Below the pieces are notes generated by a model that worked only from the letters and a program-made list of their open reading frames with translations, was not told where the DNA came from and did not search any database. 9,586 bases of DNA, taken from contig QNFK01000040.1 of the NCBI GenBank assembly GCA_003645495.1, positions 1-9,586 of the forward strand, given 5' to 3'. Position numbers and translations under genes: made by a program. This document shows positions 1-6,930 of this stretch, one piece after another; within the stretch, counting starts at the first letter, position 1, and the number at the start of each line of letters is the position of its first letter. The DNA comes from Gammaproteobacteria bacterium. Its GTDB lineage: Bacteria > Pseudomonadota > Gammaproteobacteria > Steroidobacterales > Woeseiaceae.

Positions 1-1248
1 CAGGAAGCCGGCCCCGATTATCATCAACTGCAATTTCTCAGTTACAAGCAATATCAGCATGGTTGCCGAGAAAGCTATATAGGAGTAACAGACGACTTTC
101 AGTCCCGCCCCGCCGAGCTTGAATTTCGCCTGGGCATACGCCTCGGGCAGGTGGCCCGGCAATTTAAGCAGTGCAATGCCGGTCATGATTTGAATGATCA
201 TCATTCCGATCAGTGCGACCTGCACATAACTCACTGTTGCACCGCCGATAAGTATGCCGCCAAGCGCCAGCATGCCAACGAGGATCACCGCATGCACGGG
301 TGCATGTGACCTCGCATTTACCCGCGTAAAGACCTGCGGAAAAAATCCGCCGGTCGCGCCCTGCAGAAAATCACGGCTCAACCCCATGATTATTCCATTA
401 ACGGAGGTCGCCGCCGCAAACAGTGCAGCAATCGCGACAAACGTAACCACTGGCGTCGGCAAGAATATTTGCGCAGCGGTGACCACTGCCATCGGCGTCT
501 CAGCCAGCTCCTGCCACGGTATCAACATGCTCAGAGCGAGTGGCACCAATGCGTAGAGCAGAATAATGATCCCGAACCCAATCAGTATGGCTAGCGGTAT
601 ATTTCTACCTGGCCGCTTCACTTCACCAGCGATTTCAGCAATGACGTACACCCCCGCGTAGGAAAAACTGGCCGTAATTGCCGCGATCGTCAGTGCCGGG
701 TAGCCACGTGGGAAAAGTGGTTGTAACAGACTTGCATCCCCTGCACTCACTCCACCTATGCCGAAAACCACCAGCGCAATAAGGAAAACGATTACCATCA
801 GATTCTGCACAGTGGCGACCACAGTCATGCCGAACCCATTGAGGATGACAAATAAAATCGTGAGCGTTGCAGCGACAACTCTGTCGTCCATACCGGGTAA
901 GAAGTAGCCGAGATAATCAGCGAAGCCGAACGCTATTAGCGGAATCGCAACCGCGGCCATCGATACCATGATCCACTGGTACAGAAATCCGAGATACGGC
1001 GATAACACTTCACGAATGAGGACATAGTTCGCGCCACTGACCGGTAGCGCAGAACCGATTTGCGCCATCACAAAACCTGCGAAAATTGCCGGAACTCCCG
1101 CCAGTGCATAGGCAACAAATACAGCAGGCCCTGCGTCCGCCGCCAGGCTTCCCGGCAGAATAAAGATCGTCGCGCCAACGACGTAACCAATGATAAAGAA
1201 CACTGCCGATGGCAAACTGACTGTTCGCGTCAGCTCGCCACCCTTCAC
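1..1248 (-). CDS. APC-superfamily amino acid permease (3' end outside window)
   Basis: This is an inner-membrane amino acid or amine transporter of the APC (amino acid-polyamine-organocation) superfamily. The frame is open from base 1248 to base 1, so 416 codons are visible and the C-terminus is missing. Nearly the whole product is hydrophobic helices separated by short loops. The first helix carries GYVVGATIFILPG, which matches the substrate-binding glycine-rich TM1 motif of the family. Further helices include YAGVYVIAEIAGEVKRPGRN, the typical E-x-x-x-P-x-R-N loop. I chose the GTG at 1248-1246 because no ATG lies between the upstream stop and TM1; no good Shine-Dalgarno precedes it. It starts 36 bases after the aminotransferase stop, in the same frame, so the two genes are probably co-transcribed and may act on the same substrate. 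The substrate cannot be read from the sequence. Confidence 0.88.
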   Translation of the reverse strand, partial: MKGGELTRTVSLPSAVFFIIGYVVGATIFILPGSLAADAGPAVFVAYALAGVPAIFAGFVMAQIGSALPVSGANYVLIREVLSPYLGFLYQWIMVSMAAVAIPLIAFGFADYLGYFLPGMDDRVVAATLTILFVILNGFGMTVVATVQNLMVIVFLIALVVFGIGGVSAGDASLLQPLFPRGYPALTIAAITASFSYAGVYVIAEIAGEVKRPGRNIPLAILIGFGIIILLYALVPLALSMLIPWQELAETPMAVVTAAQIFLPTPVVTFVAIAALFAAATSVNGIIMGLSRDFLQGATGGFFPQVFTRVNARSHAPVHAVILVGMLALGGILIGGATVSYVQVALIGMMIIQIMTGIALLKLPGHLPEAYAQAKFKLGGAGLKVVCYSYIAFSATMLILLVTEKLQLMIIGAGFL

Positions 1249-1284
1249 AACAAATACCGGCAGGCGTCTGCAGTTCTTTCTAAC

Positions 1285-2622
1285 TTACCCGACAAGCGAA
1301 CACACCTCGGTAAGGGCGCCATCGAGAGCGGCCACAATCATATCCATTTCGTCTTCGCCAATGATAAATGGTGGCGCTATACAGATGATGTCACGAACGG
1401 TTCCGGTGCCACCGAAATAGGTGAAAACACCGCGAGCGGCAGTAGCTTCCATCATTTTGAAGGTGATCGCATCTTCGACCGGAAACATTTCAAGACTGTC
1501 TTTATCTTTAACGATTTCCAGTGCATGCAGAAACCCCCTGCCCCGAACGTCGACGACATTCGGATGGTCCTGCAGTACCTCGAGCTTTTCGCCCAGCACA
1601 GGACCAAGTTCCTGAACCCGCTCGACCAGGTTTTCGCGATCCATGATCTCCAGTACTTTATTTGCTGCTGCACACTGTGTGGGATGACCACTATAAGTAT
1701 GAAACATCGGCGCTATGCCAGCGGCCGACATTGCCTCCGGGATATGCTTTTTGGTCGCTATTGCGGACATCGCCGCATAACCACCGCTCATCCCTTTACC
1801 CAGCACAATGATGTCCGGCTCAATATTCCAGTGATCGATCGCCATGCGTGCGCCGGTTCGTCCAAAACCGGTCAGCACCTCATCCGTAATAAGAACTATA
1901 TCGTGACGTTTGCAGATAGCAGCGATCGTCGGCCAGTACTCATCCGGCGGCACCAACGCGCCGCCACTGGTACCGACGATAGGCTCTGCAAGAAAGCCGG
2001 CAATCGTATCTGCACCCTCCGCTTCGATCAGTGCTTCAAGGCTGGTAGCACACGCGACCTCACAAGATGGATAGGTCTTGTTCAACGGACACCGCAGGCA
2101 ATAACACGCATTCGCGTGCGGCATTTTCTGCGCCATAGGCTCGAATCCCTTACGCCGCGAATCGTGACCACCAACCGCCAGGGTTGCCAGGGAGGTTCCG
2201 TTGTAGGAAACGTCCCGCCCGATGATCTTCCAGCGTGATTCACGACCACTGGCCAGGTGATACTGGCGTGCGATACGCATTGCCGCCTCGTTAGCTTCCG
2301 AGCCGCTACCGAAAAAACTTATGCCTGGCATATCTCCGGGAAGCCAGTCGCGAACTAAACGATCCGCCAGTGCAATTCTGTCCCGGGTAATAATCGGTGG
2401 CAGTGTGTAGGTAAGCTCCGCGAGCGACGCGGCTGCCGCATCAGCGACTTCCTGCCTGCCCCAACCGATATTGCCAACGGCGGCGCCTGCGGATGCATCG
2501 AGGATTTTTGGTCCGTTGCGGGGATAAAGATAAGCGCCTTTCGCACTGACTATCTCAAGTGAATCAAAGACTTTGCTGCCCAATGGCACGAATGGCCATG
2601 CTGCCTTTGTTGACTTTACCAC
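1285..2622 (-). CDS. Class III PLP-dependent aminotransferase
   Basis: This 445-residue protein is a fold-type I, class III (omega/ornithine type) cytoplasmic aminotransferase. It moves an amino group between an amine or amino acid and a 2-oxo acid using pyridoxal phosphate. Family marks are the phosphate loop FFGSGSEAN (103-111), the pyridine-binding Asp in ITDEVLTGFGRTG (Asp247), the Schiff-base Lys in VLGKGMSGG (Lys276), and HTYSGHP (308-314). The usual YHG at the cofactor stacking site reads Y-N-G here (140-142). Residues 173-191 hold five cysteines in the C-x-C-x2-C-P-x-x-x-T-Y-P-x-C-x3-C pattern of one class III subgroup. The start is GTG with only a weak G-rich stretch ahead of it. The permease gene follows, suggesting uptake and catabolism of one compound. 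Substrate specificity (beta-amino acid, diamine, GABA or other) cannot be assigned. Confidence 0.92.
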   Translation of the reverse strand: MVKSTKAAWPFVPLGSKVFDSLEIVSAKGAYLYPRNGPKILDASAGAAVGNIGWGRQEVADAAAASLAELTYTLPPIITRDRIALADRLVRDWLPGDMPGISFFGSGSEANEAAMRIARQYHLASGRESRWKIIGRDVSYNGTSLATLAVGGHDSRRKGFEPMAQKMPHANACYCLRCPLNKTYPSCEVACATSLEALIEAEGADTIAGFLAEPIVGTSGGALVPPDEYWPTIAAICKRHDIVLITDEVLTGFGRTGARMAIDHWNIEPDIIVLGKGMSGGYAAMSAIATKKHIPEAMSAAGIAPMFHTYSGHPTQCAAANKVLEIMDRENLVERVQELGPVLGEKLEVLQDHPNVVDVRGRGFLHALEIVKDKDSLEMFPVEDAITFKMMEATAARGVFTYFGGTGTVRDIICIAPPFIIGEDEMDMIVAALDGALTEVCSLVG

Positions 2623-2708
2623 TTGGAACGCACCCCCGGTTAGATACCTCCGGAGATGATATTACAAGCTTGGATATTGTACGAGCTACAAACAGACGTA
2701 GCGCCGCA

Positions 2709-2847
2709 AGCATTCGCGGCTAAAGCCGCTCCTACAGCTTAGAGTAACTCCCACAGTCTGCGGTAATCTGTAGGAGCGGCTGTCTCAATGGATGTACTTT
2801 TGTTCCAGGGCTTAGGAAAATACGGGAGCGAAGATGCCGCGAATGCT
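2709..2847. repeat. REP/BIME-like nested inverted repeats
   Basis: Two nested inverted pairs lie in the 266-bp gap between the dsrE-like gene and the aminotransferase gene. The inner pair is 2724-2737 and 2768-2781: 14 bp, perfect, with a 30-bp loop, carrying the TGTAGGAGCGGCT word. The outer pair is 2709-2720 and 2836-2847 (AGCATTCGCGGC and its complement): 12 bp, perfect. The left copy also folds on itself (GCGGC-TAAA-GCCGC, 2716-2729). GTAGGAGCGGCTTTAGCCGCGA is a well-known REP core in Pseudomonas and other gammaproteobacteria, spread by RAYT transposases and often found at operon ends. Here it probably marks the boundary between the sox cluster and the aminotransferase unit and could stabilise the 3' end of the sox mRNA. 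I see no T-tract that would make it a simple intrinsic terminator. Confidence 0.75.
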
Positions 2848-2888
2848 CAACGCCAAGGGATGCCCCCGGGGAACAAAATCAGCTCGAA

Positions 2889-3341
2889 TTACGGCCTTAC
2901 CAGCGTATATCCCTCAGAAACCCTCTCAAGAATATGCGCAACACCCGTTTGTACCGGTATCGCATGCGGACTCACTTCAGGACGAACGCCGGTCTTGCGT
3001 TCCATCGTGTCCAGCGTGTTTGTGCAAATATAAAACCGTACGCCGTTCTCAATCAGGCTGTTAATACGTGTTTCGTGTTCACTATCTGCAAACAGGAGCC
3101 GCACGCCCGGCCCAAAGGCAATAATTTCGATATCGATAAAATCCGGTCCGCCATAATGTTTGATAAGGTTATTAGCGGTATCGAGAACGACCGCCTCACG
3201 CTCCTGATCACTCAACTGCAATATGACGTGAGCTTCAGCGAACGGTTTTTCTTCGGAGGATGCTTGTGCCCAAACAAGGGCCACAGGAACGATTATGAGC
3301 ATGGCCGCCAGCCAGGCGGTCAGTCCTGAGCGGTTTTTCAT
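2889..3341 (-). CDS. Exported DsrE/F-like sulfur-relay family protein
   Basis: A 150-residue protein with an N-terminal Sec signal peptide (charged MKNRSG, hydrophobic core 8-24, likely cleavage near VWA-QA at 25 or just after) and a single DsrE/F-like domain. The domain resembles the COG1416-type branch: IIAFGPGVRLL (73-83), then GVRFYICTNTLD with Cys106, and the tail GVAHILERVSEGYTLVRP. Cys106 is the only cysteine and sits at the position conserved in that family, where DsrE/TusD relatives hold a persulfide. The ATG is 5 bases after the soxB stop, and its GGAG Shine-Dalgarno (3353-3350) lies at the end of soxB, so translation is likely coupled. A periplasmic sulfur-binding or sulfur-transfer role beside Sox is an inference; no specific function is established for this branch. 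Confidence 0.85.
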   Translation of the reverse strand: MKNRSGLTAWLAAMLIIVPVALVWAQASSEEKPFAEAHVILQLSDQEREAVVLDTANNLIKHYGGPDFIDIEIIAFGPGVRLLFADSEHETRINSLIENGVRFYICTNTLDTMERKTGVRPEVSPHAIPVQTGVAHILERVSEGYTLVRP

Positions 3342-3346
3342 ATTAT

Positions 3347-5107
3347 TTACTCCAGTAGACCGGAATAATCGGCGAGACCGGCGTTATTAGCAACGTTTTT
3401 CAGTACTGGTGTATTCACTTTATCGACGGTGATGGTTTTTTTCTCGCGCAGATATTCAGCAACAACATCCCAAATGGGTGGGCCAGGAGATTCGGCGCCC
3501 ACCGTTGCCCATCCGGCGACTTTGTAATTCTTCGTTGCATCCAGCGACCGTCCGTCATCGAGCGTCAGGTCGGTAATTCGGGAGTCCATTGAGGCCATCG
3601 GATCGCAACTGTAATTAAGTCCGCCGAGGCGCACCATGTCGCCGCCTTGCTGGTAGTACGGATCTGTATGGAACAGGTTGTCGGCGACACTCTCAAGAAT
3701 AATCTTGATTTCTGCGCCAGACATCTCGCGCACGTAAGTTTCGGGATAAGTCATTGCCGTCTGATCCATCAGACGCTCCATGGTAATCGTGTCGCCCGGC
3801 AGAACGGATGTGCCCCAACGGAAACCAGGAGACAGGGATATTTCTGCATCTCCGACCTCTATCATCGCATCGCAGATGACCTGATCGAAGGTGCCGTTGA
3901 AATTGCCACGCCGATATAGCAGCGAATCCGCGACTGCCAGCGGTTCTTCCAGTTTAGCCAGGTGCGGACGCCGGACACCGTCGATATATGCCTGCATTTC
4001 CGCATCCGCTGTCAGCAAATTCGAAAACACGGGTAACAAACGGTAGCGGTAATCATTAACCTTGCCAACACCGATATCGAGGTCGAGTACTGCCAGGTAT
4101 TTGCCGTTTGACCCTGCGTTGGTAACCAGCGTTTTGCCACGCGCATTTTCGATGACCAATGGTTGCGGAACACCGTCATGCGTATGCCCGCCGAGAATGG
4201 CATCTACTCCACTCACCCGACTCGCCATTTTTACATCTACATCCATCCCGTTGTGCGACAGGACGATTACGGCATCCGGCTTTTCATCTTCCCGGATGCT
4301 GTCGACAAGTTCCTGCATGTCATCGTCACGAATGCCGAAGGTCCAGTCCGGGATAAAGCGGCTTGGATTGGCGATCGGCGTGTACGGAAAAGCCTGTCCG
4401 ATTACTGCAATGCGTCGCTCACCGACTTCGCGAATGGTGTAAGGCTTAAATGCGTGACCGCTATCTTCGTCGTAGGCGGAAGCACCATCGAATAATGCAT
4501 CCTCGGTAACACGCACATTTTGCGCGAGAAATTCGCCGTTAAATCGTTGAATATTCTGCAAAACTTCTTCGTCACGGTAGGTGAACTCCCAGTGACCGGT
4601 CATGATGTCGACACCCAGCATATTGCAGGCCTCCACCATATCCTGGCCACGCGTCCAGAGTGCCGTTGCCGAGCCTTGCCAGGTATCGCCGCCATCCAGC
4701 AGCAACGAATTGCCGTCACCGACTTGTGCACGTTGGCTGTCAATTAGTGTTTTCAGGTAGGCGAATCCACCGACCTTGCCAAACTGCTCCGCCGCTGCGA
4801 CAAAATCGAGGTAGGTGAATGCATAAGCGTCGCTGCTTCCCACAGATGCGCCGATGTGGTCAAGCAGGTGCTGTCCTACGAGATGTGGCGGACGCCCGCG
4901 CGCGCCGGCGACGCCAATATTTACGTTTGGTTCGCGAAAATAGACCGGCATCAACTGCGCGTGACAATCTGTGAAGTGCAGCAGGCGCGCGTTACCAAAA
5001 GATGGTGCTTCGTAAACGTCTTCGCGCATAAGACCGCGTGTGCAGCCCGGGAGCAACCCGGCGGATGCGGCACAACTCATTAGCCAGATGAAGTCACGCC
5101 TGTCCAT
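3347..5107 (-). CDS. soxB: SoxB, thiosulfohydrolase of the Sox system
   Basis: SoxB hydrolyses the terminal sulfonate from the S-thiosulfonate on SoxY, releasing sulfate in the periplasm. The 586-residue length fits the family. The order is a Tat-type signal (MDRRDF, hydrophobic stretch to about 20), a dimetal phosphoesterase domain, and a 5'-nucleotidase-type C-terminal domain. Metal-site motifs visible are FTDCHAQL (Asp47, His49), LLDGGDTWQG (Asp138, Asp141), GHWEFTY (His172), VLSHNGMD (His285) and GGHTHDG (His308, His310). GHWEFT, in place of the GNHE of 5'-nucleotidases, is characteristic of SoxB. The signal ends in LLPGC (Cys22), which might be a lipid attachment site, although Pro in the lipobox is atypical. 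The start is supported by AAGGA at 5117-5113, five bases upstream. Gene order soxA-soxK-soxB agrees with known clusters, but a 193-bp repeat element separates it from soxK. Confidence 0.96.
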   Translation of the reverse strand: MDRRDFIWLMSCAASAGLLPGCTRGLMREDVYEAPSFGNARLLHFTDCHAQLMPVYFREPNVNIGVAGARGRPPHLVGQHLLDHIGASVGSSDAYAFTYLDFVAAAEQFGKVGGFAYLKTLIDSQRAQVGDGNSLLLDGGDTWQGSATALWTRGQDMVEACNMLGVDIMTGHWEFTYRDEEVLQNIQRFNGEFLAQNVRVTEDALFDGASAYDEDSGHAFKPYTIREVGERRIAVIGQAFPYTPIANPSRFIPDWTFGIRDDDMQELVDSIREDEKPDAVIVLSHNGMDVDVKMASRVSGVDAILGGHTHDGVPQPLVIENARGKTLVTNAGSNGKYLAVLDLDIGVGKVNDYRYRLLPVFSNLLTADAEMQAYIDGVRRPHLAKLEEPLAVADSLLYRRGNFNGTFDQVICDAMIEVGDAEISLSPGFRWGTSVLPGDTITMERLMDQTAMTYPETYVREMSGAEIKIILESVADNLFHTDPYYQQGGDMVRLGGLNYSCDPMASMDSRITDLTLDDGRSLDATKNYKVAGWATVGAESPGPPIWDVVAEYLREKKTITVDKVNTPVLKNVANNAGLADYSGLLE

Positions 5108-5147
5108 GGTCGTCCTTTAGAATTGAGAAAACAATTTTTCCGATGCG

Positions 5148-5340
5148 TAGCCCGGACTATTCATGAAGTCACTCGCGCCCTTGCTTGATCCTTGTCCGCA
5201 CACGGAATATTCCTCATTCGCGAATACAATGGGTATTCCGCTCGATCGGAAAATCCCGTGTGCGCCCCGAAGGAAGTGCCCTTGGGGCGCAAACAAGTCT
5301 CTACGCAATCATCACGGTGATTCATGAATAGTCCGGGCTA
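5148..5340. mobile_element. 193-bp MITE-like element with perfect 20-bp terminal inverted repeats
   Basis: The ends 5148-5167 (TAGCCCGGACTATTCATGAA) and 5321-5340 are perfect 20-bp inverted copies. The interior is dense in further palindromes: GCACACGG at 5198-5205 pairs with 5256-5263, GGAATATTCC (5204-5213) and ATTCGCGAAT (5216-5225) are self-complementary, and TGCGCCCC at 5261-5268 pairs with 5284-5291 as a hairpin. No transposase is encoded; the short open frames inside have no protein character. The TA at each outer end could be a TA target duplication with 18-bp repeats inside it, but it is also part of the palindrome, so this cannot be decided. It begins 11 bases after the soxK stop and ends 40 bases before soxB. 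As RNA it would fold into one long structured stem. The insertion-sequence family is not recognised with confidence. Confidence 0.82.
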
Positions 5341-5351
5341 GAATGTTTTCG

Positions 5352-5687
5352 CTACTCGGCTAGCACGCGCGAACGCCACGCGTCCTCTTCAAAATCTGCC
5401 TGTGTCACCGCCAGTTCAGCCTGCAATTTTGCTTCCGTTGCCAGGTCGATCGCTGCGTCATCGTCGCCATTGTCAAATGCAGTCTTTGCATCGCTTAACA
5501 TTTCCTCGGTCTTGCTCCAGACATTTCGCCTGGCATTCGCTTCCGCCAGCGCTTTCTCTGCGGCCGCATAAACATCCGCAAACGATGTAGTCGCCATATC
5601 CTGCGACTCATCACCAGTATCCGTTGCCTGCCCGCACCCTGCAAACAGGAATGCGCTGACGATCAAGAGGACAAAATTATTTTTCAT
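5352..5687 (-). CDS. soxK: Small lipoprotein, probable SoxXA-binding subunit SoxK
   Basis: A 111-residue protein with a lipoprotein signal (MKNNFVLLIVSAFLFAGC, lipid Cys18). The mature part is an acidic linker followed by an all-helical, Ala/Glu-rich domain: AAAEKALAEANARRNVWSKT, then AKTAFDNGDDDAAIDLATEA, then QAELAVTQADFEEDAW. The pattern of a Trp followed by a helix pair with a GD(x)3AI.LA turn is how SoxK (SAXB) proteins look, as I recall them. In green sulfur bacteria SoxK binds SoxXA and raises its activity, and its gene lies between soxA and soxB, exactly as here. I prefer the ATG at 5687, with GAGA at 5698-5695, over the in-frame ATGs at 5702 and 5693, because it gives a compact signal peptide and has a ribosome site. 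The gene follows soxA by 32 bases. Assignment rests on pattern and position. Confidence 0.78.
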   Translation of the reverse strand: MKNNFVLLIVSAFLFAGCGQATDTGDESQDMATTSFADVYAAAEKALAEANARRNVWSKTEEMLSDAKTAFDNGDDDAAIDLATEAKLQAELAVTQADFEEDAWRSRVLAE

Positions 5688-5719
5688 AGTCATTTCTCGC
5701 ATGGTGCTAAGTCGACCGG

Positions 5720-6568
5720 TTAGCGACGCGTCGCCGGCCCGTTCAATTCGAACCCATTGCTCATGTACGTAAGAAAATATTCCAGGTTACGGTATTCGAT
5801 GCTCTGCGCTTCCAGCGGCTTCGAAAACACCTGGACATTACATTCTGCAAAACGTTTTTGCAGTGTGCCAATCTCGCCCCACTTGGAGCGATAAACAGGC
5901 CAGTGTGTGGCATGACCCAGAGAAGAGCTAAGCCGATCCGCCCTGAGCTTGAGGCCCGCTGACTGCAAATGGCAGCTGATGCATGCAAAATTCAGTTGCC
6001 CACGCCGCGTATAGTAATACTGCTTTCCTGTTTCATACGCAGCGACTGCTGCCGGGTTATCCTGGGGGACTTTTACGTTAATCGTATTGCCACGAGACGT
6101 ATAGGCCATATAGGCCGAGATCGCTGCAAGATCACCGATTTGATATGGCAACAGCTCTTCGCCGTTGGACTCGCGACAACGATTGATCATCAATTCAAGC
6201 GTCATCACCTCACCGGCATCTGTATCGAAGTAAGGGTAGTCCTGTCGCACCCCGATGCCGCCGTTGGCAAAACAATCCGCGTAAGATTTGCCATTCGCAA
6301 ACGGCGCCTCGAATAAAGCCTGCCCGTCTTCGATAGCAATTTCGTAGGGCGGAAAATCTTCCATCTCTATCCATTGCTCGCGCGCATCTTCATCGAACGC
6401 ATAAAGTCCGTTAGCGAACTCCTGCAATGGCACATCCGGAAATCGCTCAGCGTAGTACTTGACTATCGCGAGGCGATCTTCCTCCGGACCAGCCATTGCG
6501 CTTGCAGCGAAGGTCAGGCCGATGAATATACTCAGCGGCAGGATTTTTTTTATCACTCTATACCCCAT
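5720..6568 (-). CDS. soxA: SoxA, monoheme cytochrome c subunit of SoxXA
   Basis: SoxA with SoxX forms the periplasmic L-cysteine S-thiosulfotransferase that joins thiosulfate to SoxY. From the ATG at 6568 the protein has 282 residues, with a Sec signal peptide ending ASAMA-GPEED (about residue 26). The C-terminal heme site is CISCH (Cys196, Cys199, His200), followed by GHATHWPVYRSKWGE and the KRFAECNVQ segment whose Cys243 is the expected axial ligand that carries the persulfide. The N-terminal half has no CxxCH. It keeps two cysteines (Cys99 in ADCFANGG, Cys131 in NRCRESNG) that in monoheme SoxA proteins form a disulfide where diheme forms hold heme 1. A TTG at 6592 would extend the frame by eight residues but spoils the signal peptide. 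The Shine-Dalgarno is weak (GAAAGA). soxZ ends 24 bases upstream. Confidence 0.95.
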   Translation of the reverse strand: MGYRVIKKILPLSIFIGLTFAASAMAGPEEDRLAIVKYYAERFPDVPLQEFANGLYAFDEDAREQWIEMEDFPPYEIAIEDGQALFEAPFANGKSYADCFANGGIGVRQDYPYFDTDAGEVMTLELMINRCRESNGEELLPYQIGDLAAISAYMAYTSRGNTINVKVPQDNPAAVAAYETGKQYYYTRRGQLNFACISCHLQSAGLKLRADRLSSSLGHATHWPVYRSKWGEIGTLQKRFAECNVQVFSKPLEAQSIEYRNLEYFLTYMSNGFELNGPATRR

Positions 6569-6592
6569 CGTTCTTTCAGTGCGTCCGGACAA

Positions 6593-6907
6593 TTACTTTA
6601 AAACCGCCTCAGTAGTACTCGAGTCGCCTTTGTTGTCATTCCAGTGCATCTTGATCGTGTCGCCAGCTGCCGCGCCCGTAAACGAAAATGAAACATACGG
6701 GTTCTTGGATACAGCCGTTCCCCAATAAGCGGTCATCACGACCTCGCCTTTGTGCTCGGCAACAACATCGGTGATGTAGTGCGCTGGCACCAGTTCATCG
6801 GTGTCCGGATCGCGCCGCAGTCCGGACTCCATGTCGTGCGGCATCAATGCTTTCACTTCGGCGATATCACCTTTGACTTTCGCCCTGATTTTGATTGGTT
6901 TACCCAT
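6593..6907 (-). CDS. soxZ: SoxZ, sulfur-carrier complex subunit
   Basis: SoxZ is the partner of SoxY in the periplasmic carrier on which sulfur intermediates ride. The 104-residue immunoglobulin-like protein has no signal peptide, as usual; it is exported by riding with the Tat-dependent SoxY. Conserved stretches are LMPHDMESGLRRD (21-33), PAHYITDV (41-48), NPYVSFSF (69-76) and WNDNKGDS (89-96). The frame is open upstream to an ATG at 6943 inside the end of soxY, but GAGGA at 6919-6915 placed seven bases before the ATG at 6907 fixes the start of a normal-length protein. It begins 23 bases after the soxY stop. Translation of the pair is likely balanced by this close spacing. Confidence 0.96.
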   Translation of the reverse strand: MGKPIKIRAKVKGDIAEVKALMPHDMESGLRRDPDTDELVPAHYITDVVAEHKGEVVMTAYWGTAVSKNPYVSFSFTGAAAGDTIKMHWNDNKGDSSTTEAVLK

Positions 6908-6914
6908 TTTCTTA

Positions 6915-6919
6915 TCCTC
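6915..6919 (-). promoter_or_regulatory. Shine-Dalgarno fixing the soxZ start
   Basis: GAGGA read on the minus strand, seven bases ahead of the ATG at 6907. It decides between this start and the ATG 36 bases further upstream, which overlaps soxY and would add twelve residues not typical of SoxZ. Confidence 0.75.
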
Positions 6920-6930
6920 GAGAAACTTTG

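Noticed and set aside
1060..2238. 392-residue open frame on the plus strand opposite the aminotransferase and permease genes
   Set aside because: It is rich in Arg, His and Cys, has no recognisable domain and lies antisense to an aminotransferase with all its motifs; it is a by-product of codon bias.
2623..2708. Sigma-70-type promoter ahead of the aminotransferase gene
   Set aside because: AT-rich words such as TTGTAA and TAATAT occur, but I could not find a -35/-10 pair at proper spacing.
2788..3033. Plus-strand frame starting in the REP-like gap
   Set aside because: Most of it is antisense to the DsrE-like gene, it has no homology I recognise, and no convincing ribosome site.
5117..5308. 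63-residue frame on the minus strand within the 193-bp element
   Set aside because: It reads through the palindromic element and its terminal repeat and has no protein-like pattern.
5148..5340. Intrinsic terminator in place of a mobile element
   Set aside because: The inverted ends are 153 bp apart and no T-tract follows the stem in the direction of transcription, so a simple terminator does not explain the structure.
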